A stretch of DNA of 54,330 nucleotides from Blautia sp900556555 (GTDB lineage: Bacteria; Bacillota; Clostridia; Lachnospirales; Lachnospiraceae). The stretch lies in the NCBI GenBank assembly GCA_964250615.1, contig CAXUGM010000022.1; one strand, written 5' to 3'. Shown in pieces: positions 25,017 to 34,375 of the stretch. A model generated the notes under the pieces. It did no database searches, was not told where the DNA came from, and saw only the letters and a list, made by a program, of their open reading frames with translations. Numbering within the stretch: the first letter of the stretch is position 1; the number at the start of each line of letters is the position of its first letter. The position numbers were made by a program, and so were the translations under genes.

Positions 25017-25160
25017 CATTAACTTAAATCATACCACAAAAACAAGCGTTTTTCCAGATATTTAAAGGCTTTCTGGTGAGCGTCAAAACGTATTTTTCAC
25101 TGTGTCGAAAAGGTACACATTTTGGAAAGTGCCGTTTGAGATAACACAGGAGGAAACATC

Positions 25161-28100
25161 ATGGTTCACACAGATTTGAAATTTTTTACGAATGAGCCGG
25201 AAAGAGACTTATACAGCCGCTTTGCAGCCATTCTGAAAAGCAATACGCAATTTTTTGATGTTCTGGTTGGTTATTTCAGAGCCAGCGGCTTTTTCAAAAT
25301 GTACGAAGCTCTGGAACAAGTAGAGAAAATCAGAATATTGGTTGGTCTGAATGTCGATAGATATACGGTTAAAATCATAGACCGTGTAAATGATGAAGCA
25401 CAATATGCTGCTATTTCAACTGCTGATGGTAAAGAAATGATTGCAGATGAAATTGAAAAGGAATTTGAAACAGCAGCAAGCTCTGCGCAGGTGGAAAAAG
25501 GTGTCCGAGTTTTTATGGATTGGCTGAAATCCGGAAAACTGGAAATGCGTATGTATACCGAAGCACCAATTCATGCAAAGGTTTATATCATGCGTAAAGA
25601 TCAGGAGAAAGTACCGGACACATTTGGAAGTGTAATTACTGGTTCCAGTAACTTTTCTGAAGCTGGTTTGGTAAATAATCTTGAATTTAACGTGGAACTA
25701 AAAGATTATGCAGATGTCAAATTTGCATTAGATAAATTTGAGAAACTGTGGGCACAGGGTACAGATATTCGTGACACTTATATTGAAGCTGTGGAACAGC
25801 ACACATGGATGAGGGATGATATTACTCCTTATCAGCTGTATTTGAAGACACTGTATGAATTCTTTAAAGAAGAAATCAATGCAGATAAAGAGAATTTTGA
25901 AACCTTGCTTCCAGAAGGATATATGCGCTTGCAGTATCAGATAGATGCGGTAACACAGGCAAGACAGAAGCTGGATGCATATAATGGCGTATTCATTTCG
26001 GATGTTGTAGGTCTTGGTAAAACTTATATCTGCGCCATGCTTGCCAACAGCTTCAACAGAAATGCCTACAAACTAATTGTATGTCCTCCGGTATTGGTTG
26101 ATTACTGGAGAAGTGTTTTGCAGGAATTTGACGTTGCTCGCTGCGATGTAGAATCCCTTGGTAAGTTGGACAAGATTATTGCAAGAGGAACTGACAAATA
26201 CTCGTATGTGTTTGTTGATGAAGCACATCGTTTCCGTAACAGCGGCACCGAAGCATTTACAGAACTGCATCAGATTTGCCGTGATAAAAAAGTAATTTTG
26301 ATTTCTGCGACACCAATCAATAACTACACCAGTGACGTGGAAAACCAGATATATCTGTTCCAGGCAAAGCAGAGCGGCACAATCAATGGCATTAAAAATA
26401 TTGAAGGATTTTTCCGTGGTCTGAACACAAAACTTGCGAAGAAACCAAAGGGTTCGGCTGCATATATGGAACAGCTTCGAGAGAATTCGGAAATAATCCG
26501 TGACAAACTGATTCGTGAAGTTATGATTCGTCGTACCAGAAGTGAAATTCAGCAATATTATGCAGATGATCTTGCAAAACAGGGATTGACTTTCCCGAAA
26601 GCAGGTAGCCCGGAGAAAATCATCTATTCCTTTGATGAGGAAACAGATGATGCATTCTCCCAGACTATCAATATCATCAAGGATTTCAAATACGCCCGTT
26701 ATACACCGCTGCTTTATCTGAAAGATAAAAAGAAGTATGCAACCATGCTTGCAGCACAGCGTAACATGGGAGGATTTATGAAAGGTATTCTCGTAAAACG
26801 TCTGGAAAGCAGTTTTTATGCGTTCCGTAAGACTTTGGAGCGTTTCATCGAATCCTATGAGAAATTCATTGAAATGTCCAAGACTGGAAAAATCTATATC
26901 AGCAAGAAAGTAAATGTATATGATCTTCTGGATGATGGCAATACGCAGAAGCTGATGTATCTGATTGAACAACAGGATGTCATGGAATTTGAAACAAAAG
27001 AATTTTCTTCTCAATTCTTCCGTGATTTGCAGGCGGATTTGGCACAGTTAAAATCCATGCAGTTTATCTGGTCATTGATTGGCAATGATCCGAAACTGAA
27101 TGAGTTTAAGCGAAATCTTACAACAAACCCATTGATGAAAGGTAAAAAAGCGATTGTCTTCACCGAATCTACGGAAACAGCACAGTATCTGTATGAAGAA
27201 TTAAAAGAAATTTACGGAGAAAGAATTATCTATTTCAGCGGTCAGAGTAGTTCTGCGTTGAAGGTCGAAATCGAAGATAGTTTCAATCCGAAATTTAAGA
27301 ATAAAAACAACGATAAATATGACCTTCTTATCACTACGGACGTATTGGCAGAAGGTATCAACCTGCATCGTGCGAATGTTCTTGTGAATTACGACCTTCC
27401 GTGGAATCCTACTCGCATCATGCAGCGTGTAGGTCGTATCAATCGTGTTGGTACAGAGTACGACCGCATTTATGTATTTAACTTCTTTCCGACTGCACAG
27501 AGTAAGAAGCAGATGCCATTGGAAGAACGTATTCTGGAAAAATTACAGGCTTTCCACGATACGCTTGGCGAAGACTTTAAATATCTGTCTGATGATGAAG
27601 AAGTATCTTCCAAAAAGCTGTTCTCGGATTTGACCTCCGATTTGGATGGTGAGGAAGAAAGTACTAACCCTGAATTGGCTTATCTGGCTATTATCCGCCA
27701 GATTCGTGACAATGACCCGAAACTGTTTTCGATGATTAAGCGTTTGCCGAAAAAAGCAAAGGCAGGTAAGTCTTCTGAAAAGGTATCAGAAGATGCTACC
27801 GTTACTTTTATTCGTCAGGGCGCATTAAAAACATTTTTTATCAGCTCTGAAGCTGAAACAAAACAGCTGTCCTTTATGCAGGCGATAGATTTGATTAAGG
27901 CAGAACCGGATGATGCAAAAGTCAGTGTTTCAAGTAAGTTTTATGAACACTTCGACAGTAACAGCACCGCCTTTGATCAGATGCTTGTAGCAGAGGAAGA
28001 GGTTTCTACTGAAAAAGTAATGGTTGCCGGCAATGATGCGAAAATCATTCGTTTGCTGAAAGCAATGAAAACAGAACCACGTCTTACCGATGATCAGGAG

Positions 28101-28334
28101 CAGACGATTGAGAAATTGATTATGCTCTGGGAAAACGGTGAGATTCCGGCAAAGGTTTCGAAGGATGTCATGAAAAAGAGCAAAGTTGTTGGAGATGTTC
28201 TGGAACTTTACTATGAAATCCTGAAATTAGTACCTCCAACTTACTTCGAGGAACGCAAGAGCCAGAAAACACAGGTAGATGGGGAAAAACAGATTGTTCT
28301 TTCTTGCTATCTGAAAACGGGAGGTACACGATAA
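25161..28334 (+). CDS. PLD-nuclease / SNF2-type helicase fusion (restriction component)
   Basis: A 1057-residue protein; ATG 25161 follows AGGAGG. An N-terminal phospholipase-D-type nuclease domain has H138-A-K140 and G161-SSNF. The helicase core follows: Walker A GLGKT (284-288), DEAH box (353-356), SATP motif (about residue 380), and a C-terminal half with ITTDVLAEGINL and QRVGRINRVG. Related PLD nucleases include BfiI and NgoFVII. The next gene encodes a large adenine methyltransferase, starting directly after this stop, so the pair looks like a two-gene restriction-modification system in which this protein translocates and cuts. No specificity gene is seen; recognition is probably in the methyltransferase. 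It lacks the other DISARM and BREX genes. Confidence 0.82.
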   Translation: MVHTDLKFFTNEPERDLYSRFAAILKSNTQFFDVLVGYFRASGFFKMYEALEQVEKIRILVGLNVDRYTVKIIDRVNDEAQYAAISTADGKEMIADEIEKEFETAASSAQVEKGVRVFMDWLKSGKLEMRMYTEAPIHAKVYIMRKDQEKVPDTFGSVITGSSNFSEAGLVNNLEFNVELKDYADVKFALDKFEKLWAQGTDIRDTYIEAVEQHTWMRDDITPYQLYLKTLYEFFKEEINADKENFETLLPEGYMRLQYQIDAVTQARQKLDAYNGVFISDVVGLGKTYICAMLANSFNRNAYKLIVCPPVLVDYWRSVLQEFDVARCDVESLGKLDKIIARGTDKYSYVFVDEAHRFRNSGTEAFTELHQICRDKKVILISATPINNYTSDVENQIYLFQAKQSGTINGIKNIEGFFRGLNTKLAKKPKGSAAYMEQLRENSEIIRDKLIREVMIRRTRSEIQQYYADDLAKQGLTFPKAGSPEKIIYSFDEETDDAFSQTINIIKDFKYARYTPLLYLKDKKKYATMLAAQRNMGGFMKGILVKRLESSFYAFRKTLERFIESYEKFIEMSKTGKIYISKKVNVYDLLDDGNTQKLMYLIEQQDVMEFETKEFSSQFFRDLQADLAQLKSMQFIWSLIGNDPKLNEFKRNLTTNPLMKGKKAIVFTESTETAQYLYEELKEIYGERIIYFSGQSSSALKVEIEDSFNPKFKNKNNDKYDLLITTDVLAEGINLHRANVLVNYDLPWNPTRIMQRVGRINRVGTEYDRIYVFNFFPTAQSKKQMPLEERILEKLQAFHDTLGEDFKYLSDDEEVSSKKLFSDLTSDLDGEEESTNPELAYLAIIRQIRDNDPKLFSMIKRLPKKAKAGKSSEKVSEDATVTFIRQGALKTFFISSEAETKQLSFMQAIDLIKAEPDDAKVSVSSKFYEHFDSNSTAFDQMLVAEEEVSTEKVMVAGNDAKIIRLLKAMKTEPRLTDDQEQTIEKLIMLWENGEIPAKVSKDVMKKSKVVGDVLELYYEILKLVPPTYFEERKSQKTQVDGEKQIVLSCYLKTGGTR

Positions 28335-31300
28335 ATGAATGCTGTTGTTAAAAAGATAGAAACAATACTGAAAAGTCCGTATGATACAAAGAATTATGTG
28401 GATTTGATTCGAGAAATATTCCCGAAGGTCAGCATGGTGTCTCCGGACAAGTTCAGAAAAGAATTTACGAATTTTTCATCCCATATTGAAGGTTCCATTC
28501 ATGTGGGTAATTATAAAACACCAGACAAAAAGAATATCATTATCATGGCAGTGCAGCTGAAAAATGCGGGATACGTTGAAACTTCCAGAAGCACTCAGCG
28601 TAGCTATGCCAAAAAGTTGATTGAAAATGCCAATGCAGACGCTGCATTCATTGCTTTCTATACGGAAGGTGAGCCGAAATGGAGATTGTCGTTTGTTCGT
28701 CTTGATTATGAAATGAAAATCGAGAACGGACGTCTGAAGACAACAGAAAATCTGACTCCGGCAAAGAGATATTCTTACCTTGTGGGTGAAAATGAGCCAT
28801 GCCATACAGCAATCAGTCGATTTGAACGATTTATCATTGACAGTATGGCAGATCCGGAACACCCTACACTGGATGATCTGGAAAATGCGTTCAGCGTAGA
28901 AAAGGTTACAGATGAGTTTTTTAAACTCTATTGTGAAAAATTCCATCAGCTGCGTGAAAAGCTGGAAGAAAATGAAGATTTCCGTATTGAAGCAGAACAG
29001 CATAATTTCACTTCGGCACAGTTTGCTAAGAAGCTGATGGGACAGATTGTATTCCTGTATTTCTTACAGAAAAAAGGTTGGCTGGGTGTAGGTGCATGGC
29101 CTAACACTTTGACTGAAAAAGAATATAAGAATGCTTATTATGCCCGTGGAGCAAAATCCAGAGAACTGATTCCGATGGTATATCGTCCAGTTGGGGATGG
29201 TACATATCGTATTTCCGGTGCTGGATTGAACAGCATCAGTGATACGGACGAAGCCGTTCTTGCCATGTGCGTAAAGGGCAAGCCTTGGGGCAGTGGTCCT
29301 CACAATTTCATGCGCAAATTGTTTGAAATTGCAGAAAAGAAGAACCAGAATTTCTTTGATGAATTACTGGAACCATTATTCTATGATGCATTGAATGTAA
29401 ACCGTGGAGAACAGGGGTATTGTCCGGCTCTGCATTGCAGAATTCCATTCCTGTCCGGCGGTCTGTTTGAACCAATTGACGGATATGATTGGGAACACAA
29501 TAATTTCAATATTCCAAACGAAGTGTTTTCTAATGCTACGACCAAAGGTCGTGAAGCAGATGGTATTCTGGATATTTTCGACAGATATAACTTTACCATG
29601 AGCGAAGATGAACCAATGGAACGTGAAGTTGCTATCGACCCTGAAATGTTGGGTAAAGTATTTGAAAACTTGCTGGAAGTAAACGATAGAAAATCCAAAG
29701 GTGCTTTCTACACACCTCGTGAAATCGTGCATTATATGTGTCAGGAAAGCTTGATAAACTATCTGACCAATACTTTGCAGATTGAAGAAGAAGCAATCCG
29801 TGAGTTTATTCTGTACGGTGACTTTATGAAAGATGAAGATACTGTAAAAGAGAAACGTCAGGGTAATGGCGGTATGTATATTTCCGAAAGCCTGTTCAAG
29901 CTGGATGCAGACGGAAAAGTTGTTGTAGACAGACTGAAAGATGTGGATGAAGCATTGAAGAATGTCCGTGTTGCTGATCCGGCGGTAGGTTCTGGAGCAT
30001 TCCCGCTTGGTATGTTGAATGAGATTGTCCGTGCAAGACAGAATATTTCTGCTTATATGGCAATTACAATGAATGCATATGATACCAGACTGATGTATCA
30101 GATGGAGCGTTCACCGCACAATCTGAAATATGAAACTATCAAGAATTGTATTTTCGCAGCAGATATTGAGCCATCTGCAGTAGATATTGCACAGCTTCGT
30201 TTGTGGCTGTCACTGGTAATTGATGATGAAATCAATCCAAATGCACAGAGTGCGTTAGATGGTCATAAAAATCCATTGCCACTTCCAAACTTGGAAAGCA
30301 ATATCCTCTGCGGTAACAGTTTGATTGATGAGTTTGAGGGAACCAGACTGATTAAAGAAAGTGAATTGTTTGGGGACAGCACTTATCAGCTGGATATGAA
30401 CCATTCCCGTTTTGAATCTATTGTCAGTGCATTGATTGATAAACAGAATGAGCTGTTCCATTGCGAAGACACAGAAAAGAAAAAACAGCTGAAAGATGAA
30501 ATCGAATCTCTGCGAGATATGGTTATCCTTTCACAGTTGGAGGGCTGTGGTTCTGATAAAATACAGCGATACCACGGAAGTAAGCATATAGCGTCTAAAC
30601 CGTATGTACTTTGGCAGTTAGATTTTGCAAGAGTGTTCCGTGAAAAAGGTGGTTTTGATATTGTAATTGGAAATCCACCTTATATTGGTGAAGAGGGAAA
30701 TAAAGAAATATTCCAAGAAGTGGCGAACACCGAATTTGGTAAAAAGCACTATATCGGTAAAATGGATTTCTGGTATTTTTTTACATCAAAAGGAATCCAA
30801 TTATTGGCTCCTAATGGTTCATTATCTTTTATTGCTCCTAATAACTGGATGACAACTGCTGGTGGAAAAAATATGAGAAAACACATTGCGGAACAGGGAA
30901 AACTAAAAAAATTCGTGACATTTAATAATGTTATGGTATTTGAATCTGCCAGTCAGCAAACAATGATATTTTTAATTCAGAAAGAGAAACAGAATTCAGA
31001 ATATGCAGTTTCATATAAAGCAGTGGGTAATAGGAGTCTTAATGCAAGTGAGCTGAGCCAATTTCTGAATAGCAATAATATCGGTACAATGTATATCGCA
31101 AAGTATGATCCTATAATCAATTTAGATGGTAGAACAATACAATTTTTAGATACATCTATTACTGATATTACTGATAAAATAAAAAGTGCAAAATGTTTCT
31201 ATTTGGAAAATAACGAAATATTGAATGGCATTCATCCCCACCATGCTGAAGTTACAAAGAAAATGTTGCCAATGTTACCTGATTCAAATGTTGGAGATGG

Positions 31301-32015
31301 AATTTTTATCTTATCTTCAGATGAAGTGGATGCCCTAAGCTTGGATAAAAAAGAAAAATCGTTACTACATCCATATTATGATAGCAAAAATATAAGTAGA
31401 TACTATTTTAATCCAGAATTTACGAAGCAAATTATCTACACTACATCTGATTTTAAGAATGTGGCATTGATGGATGCTTATCCCAAATTAAAAAAGCACT
31501 TGGATTTTTATGTTGATGTTATTACATCGGATAATCGACCATACGGATTACATAGAGCAAGAAAGCAGGAATTTTTTGAAGAACCAACTATTATTTCTCT
31601 TCGAAAATGTTCAATACCACAATTTTCATATGTTGCAGCACCTGCTTATGTAACAGCAGAATGGTATTTAATTAAAACATCTAAAGTGTCAATGAAATAT
31701 CTTACTTGTTTGTTGAACTCTACCCTAATAAAGTTCTGGTTATTGAAAATGGGGAAAATGCAGGGGAGTATTTACCAAGTAGATAAAGACCCATTGGTAA
31801 ATATACCGATTCTCGTTCCTGATAAACAAACAGAAAATATTCTAAGTGAATGCTGTGATAAGATTTATGATATTAGAACAAATGACAAAAGTGCAGACAT
31901 CTCGGAAGTAGAGCAACTTATAGATGATATTGTGTATAATGCTTATGATTTATCAAGAGATGAGATTTTGATAGTAGAAAATACTATTGAAGAATGGGAA
32001 AACTCGAAAAAATAA
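28335..32015 (+). CDS. Large Eco57I-like N6-adenine DNA methyltransferase
   Basis: A 1226-residue protein starting directly at the end of the helicase gene, so translation is coupled (GGAGGT lies within the helicase's last codons). SAM-binding motif DPAVGSG is at residues 548-554 and the catalytic NPPY at 780-783, in the order of gamma/Eco57I-type adenine methylases. The N-terminal 450 residues resemble the extra domain of BREX PglX and type IIG enzymes. A C-terminal target-recognition-like part ends with coiled coil. It should methylate adenine in host DNA to protect it from the helicase-nuclease. The last 400 residues are richer in AT, as in other exchanged recognition domains. Confidence 0.85.
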   Translation: MNAVVKKIETILKSPYDTKNYVDLIREIFPKVSMVSPDKFRKEFTNFSSHIEGSIHVGNYKTPDKKNIIIMAVQLKNAGYVETSRSTQRSYAKKLIENANADAAFIAFYTEGEPKWRLSFVRLDYEMKIENGRLKTTENLTPAKRYSYLVGENEPCHTAISRFERFIIDSMADPEHPTLDDLENAFSVEKVTDEFFKLYCEKFHQLREKLEENEDFRIEAEQHNFTSAQFAKKLMGQIVFLYFLQKKGWLGVGAWPNTLTEKEYKNAYYARGAKSRELIPMVYRPVGDGTYRISGAGLNSISDTDEAVLAMCVKGKPWGSGPHNFMRKLFEIAEKKNQNFFDELLEPLFYDALNVNRGEQGYCPALHCRIPFLSGGLFEPIDGYDWEHNNFNIPNEVFSNATTKGREADGILDIFDRYNFTMSEDEPMEREVAIDPEMLGKVFENLLEVNDRKSKGAFYTPREIVHYMCQESLINYLTNTLQIEEEAIREFILYGDFMKDEDTVKEKRQGNGGMYISESLFKLDADGKVVVDRLKDVDEALKNVRVADPAVGSGAFPLGMLNEIVRARQNISAYMAITMNAYDTRLMYQMERSPHNLKYETIKNCIFAADIEPSAVDIAQLRLWLSLVIDDEINPNAQSALDGHKNPLPLPNLESNILCGNSLIDEFEGTRLIKESELFGDSTYQLDMNHSRFESIVSALIDKQNELFHCEDTEKKKQLKDEIESLRDMVILSQLEGCGSDKIQRYHGSKHIASKPYVLWQLDFARVFREKGGFDIVIGNPPYIGEEGNKEIFQEVANTEFGKKHYIGKMDFWYFFTSKGIQLLAPNGSLSFIAPNNWMTTAGGKNMRKHIAEQGKLKKFVTFNNVMVFESASQQTMIFLIQKEKQNSEYAVSYKAVGNRSLNASELSQFLNSNNIGTMYIAKYDPIINLDGRTIQFLDTSITDITDKIKSAKCFYLENNEILNGIHPHHAEVTKKMLPMLPDSNVGDGIFILSSDEVDALSLDKKEKSLLHPYYDSKNISRYYFNPEFTKQIIYTTSDFKNVALMDAYPKLKKHLDFYVDVITSDNRPYGLHRARKQEFFEEPTIISLRKCSIPQFSYVAAPAYVTAEWYLIKTSKVSMKYLTCLLNSTLIKFWLLKMGKMQGSIYQVDKDPLVNIPILVPDKQTENILSECCDKIYDIRTNDKSADISEVEQLIDDIVYNAYDLSRDEILIVENTIEEWENSKK

Positions 32016-32036
32016 TATTTCAAATGACCAAGCCAA

Positions 32037-32070
32037 AGGCGATCAACCGTAAAAAGTTGGTCGCTTTTGT
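32037..32070 (+). terminator. Terminator after the methyltransferase gene
   Basis: GGCGATCAAC and GTTGGTCGC (about 32038-32064) form a stem, followed by TTTTGTTTTG. The stretch 32016-32477 holds this and the conserved oriT block, and no credible gene. Confidence 0.65.
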
Positions 32071-32356
32071 TTTGCTCATTTGCAAAATTAAAATGCCATG
32101 GCAATTTACAAATCGAGTATGCAGGTACCGGCATACGAGAACAGGCGGTGAGAGTTCACGATATATGTGAATGGTCATCGACTGAATTTTTCTAAGAAGG
32201 CTCCGGTGGAGCGTTTTTAGAAAACGGAGAAGCTGTGAGAACCAACTGGCCAGTGGTTTGAAACAGATTGTCCGGCAGGAGTACAGAGGGCGCAGCTCTT
32301 TGTGCAAGGGTACAGGGAATGCAATGTCCCTGTGCGGGTCAAGGGCGGCAGCCTTG

Positions 32357-32396
32357 CCCAGTCAGTGGCGTTTCGCCACTTAGTACTGGGTATTAC
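32357..32396 (+). other. oriT: oriT of element 2
   Basis: CCCAGT (32357-32362) and ACTGGG (32385-32390) enclose AGTGGCG-TTT-CGCCACT, then TATTAC. It is homologous to 10752-10792. Within the inner stem a T.G wobble pair in element 1 is a T-A pair here and the loop differs (TTG or TTT), so the fold is kept. The upstream GGCAGGAGTACAGAGGGCGCAG and CCCTGTGCGGGTCAAGGGCGGCAG are also shared. Confidence 0.7.
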
Positions 32397-32477
32397 CTGC
32401 GCAAAAATGAAGCAGGACAGCAGCAAAGCTGCTTCGATTTCCTTGACAACACTCAAAAAGAAATGGAGGAAAAGCCT

Positions 32478-33698
32478 TTGAGGTTGACACGACACAATGG
32501 TCGTTCCGGTAAAAATGGTGCTTACAATCCGAAGCATAATGACCGTAGGTTTGATTTGGAAAACAGTGAACACATTGATGCGGAACGAGCGAAAAGAAAT
32601 ATTTATTGGGACTGTTATCGTGGGATCACAACTTCCGATAACCGTAATGCAGATGCCGAACAGGATTTTTCTTTTGAAAAAGTTGAGCAGATGTATTACA
32701 CCGCCCAATATGGCGATTTCATTTTCTTTCAAAATGAGAGAAATATAAAGAACAGACATCCGGAGAGAAACAGAACCGTGGAGGATTTGCTGAAAAATAA
32801 AAAGACCTGTCCGGAAGAAACCATTTATCAGATCGGAACGATAGAAGAATCTGCACCGCTGGAAATTCTGTTGCAAGTAGCAAATGATTTTTTCGGAGAA
32901 ATGGAAAGCAGGTTCGGCACTCACGTTCACATTCTGAACTGGGCATTACACTTGGATGAGGGTACGCCCCACATTCAGGAACGTCATGTGTTCGATTGTA
33001 AAAATCGATACGGCGAGCTTTGTCCGCAACAGGAAAAGGCATTGGAGGAACTGGGAATACCGCTTCCCGATCCGACTAAACCGAAGGGCAGACACAACAA
33101 TCGAAAGCAGACATTTGATGCTATGTGCAGAGAAATGTTGTTTGAAATCTGTGAGCGTTATGGACTGCAGCTGGAGCGTGAGCCAATCTACGGTGGTAAA
33201 TCATATCTTGAAAAAAATGATTTTATCATTGAGAAGCAGAAACAGGTCATGGCAGAAAAGGAACAGGCACTTTCGGAAATTACAATGAAGCTGGAGGATG
33301 CAGAATTTCTGGTGGAAGAAATTGCGGATACTGCCTATGAGAAAGCCTGTGAAGTGATTGCGGAAACGGTTTTTGCAGAAACACAGAAACAAGATTTGGA
33401 GACTGTAGTGAATTATCAGAAGTGGATCACGGAAGAAAGCAATGTTCCGGCTGATAAAAAAACTGCTATCAGTAAATCTCTGGATGCTCTGCAAAACAAA
33501 ATGAAGAAAACGGCAGACAAGCTTCTGAATAAAGTTTTGACCGCATTGAAGCTTCCGACAGTCAAAGAAAAGAACATGGCTGTGGTAAAGGAAAAAGCAA
33601 AAGAATCGTTGCTTGCGAAGTTGCAGCGTAATAAAGAACTTGTGAAAAAGGATGGTGATTCGGATAAGAAGATCAAACAAAAGAATATGGAACGCTAA
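32478..33698 (+). CDS. MobV/Pre-family relaxase of element 2
   Basis: A 406-residue homologue of the element 1 relaxase. TTG 32478 lies 8 nt after GGAGG (32465-32469) and aligns with the TTG of element 1; ATG 32463 is also possible. It has the KHNDR motif near residue 20 and the metal-binding motif HLDEGTPHIQERH. Here Q replaces the third His of HxDExTPHxH seen in element 1 (HIDESTPHIHERH). That change could weaken metal binding or shift its ligand. The C-terminal half is coiled coil. It should nick the adjacent oriT. Confidence 0.85.
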   Translation: MRLTRHNGRSGKNGAYNPKHNDRRFDLENSEHIDAERAKRNIYWDCYRGITTSDNRNADAEQDFSFEKVEQMYYTAQYGDFIFFQNERNIKNRHPERNRTVEDLLKNKKTCPEETIYQIGTIEESAPLEILLQVANDFFGEMESRFGTHVHILNWALHLDEGTPHIQERHVFDCKNRYGELCPQQEKALEELGIPLPDPTKPKGRHNNRKQTFDAMCREMLFEICERYGLQLEREPIYGGKSYLEKNDFIIEKQKQVMAEKEQALSEITMKLEDAEFLVEEIADTAYEKACEVIAETVFAETQKQDLETVVNYQKWITEESNVPADKKTAISKSLDALQNKMKKTADKLLNKVLTALKLPTVKEKNMAVVKEKAKESLLAKLQRNKELVKKDGDSDKKIKQKNMER

Positions 33699-33757
33699 CA
33701 AGCACTTGCCATTTTTATCGGAAATGTCAGGTGCTTTTTCTGTGGGAGGGCTGCGCC

Positions 33758-34375
33758 ATGAATGTGTTTGATGCAGTTAAGCAGTCTGTCACTACCAGAC
33801 AGGCTGCGGAAATGTATGGAGTTAAAATCAGCAGAAATAATATGGCATCCTGCCCTTTTCACAATGATAGAACTCCGAGCATGAAAGTGGACAAGCGCTT
33901 TCATTGTTTCGGGTGCGGAGCTGATGGTGATGTGATTGATTTTGTATCAAGGCTTTATGGTATCTCAGGTCTGGAAGCGGCACAAAAGACAGCTTCAGAT
34001 TTTGGGATTTCTTATGATAGTAAGCCTGTAAAAGCAAAGCCGAAGAAGGCGGTACGCAAAAAATCAGATGCACAGATCTATGCAGAAGCCGAGCAGCGTT
34101 GTTTTCGGGTTCTGTCAGACTACTATCATCTTCTGAAAAAGTGGGAAATGGATTATGTTCCAAATATGGAAGATGAAATATGGCATCCGCTGTTTGTGGA
34201 AGCCTTACAGAAAAAATCACATTTGGAATATCTTTTGGATATTCTGGTGTTTGGAGAAATAGAGGAAAAAGCATTGCTTGTGATGGAATATGGGAAGGAG
34301 GTGGCATCACTTGAACAACAAATTTCAGAATTTATCTGCCGAGAAGCAGAAACAGGCATTGGAAGCAGCCAGTGA
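33758..34375 (+). CDS. CHC2 zinc-finger primase-like protein of element 2
   Basis: A 205-residue homologue of the 12214-12852 product. ATG 33758 follows GGGAGGG. It keeps CPFHNDRTPSMK and HCFGCGADGDVIDF, the CHC2 zinc site, and lacks a TOPRIM domain. The C-terminal part from residue 90 is more variable. The gene overlaps the helicase start by 65 bp, the same odd arrangement as in element 1 (89 bp). Confidence 0.8.
   Translation: MNVFDAVKQSVTTRQAAEMYGVKISRNNMASCPFHNDRTPSMKVDKRFHCFGCGADGDVIDFVSRLYGISGLEAAQKTASDFGISYDSKPVKAKPKKAVRKKSDAQIYAEAEQRCFRVLSDYYHLLKKWEMDYVPNMEDEIWHPLFVEALQKKSHLEYLLDILVFGEIEEKALLVMEYGKEVASLEQQISEFICREAETGIGSSQ

Noticed and set aside
25161..32015. BREX or DISARM system
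   Set aside because: The methylase resembles PglX and the other protein has helicase and PLD parts, but pglZ, brxC, drmA and drmB are absent from the window.
32268..32477. Extended N-terminus of the element 2 relaxase
   Set aside because: The frame runs through the oriT hairpin, and the homologue in element 1 begins at the equivalent of 32478.
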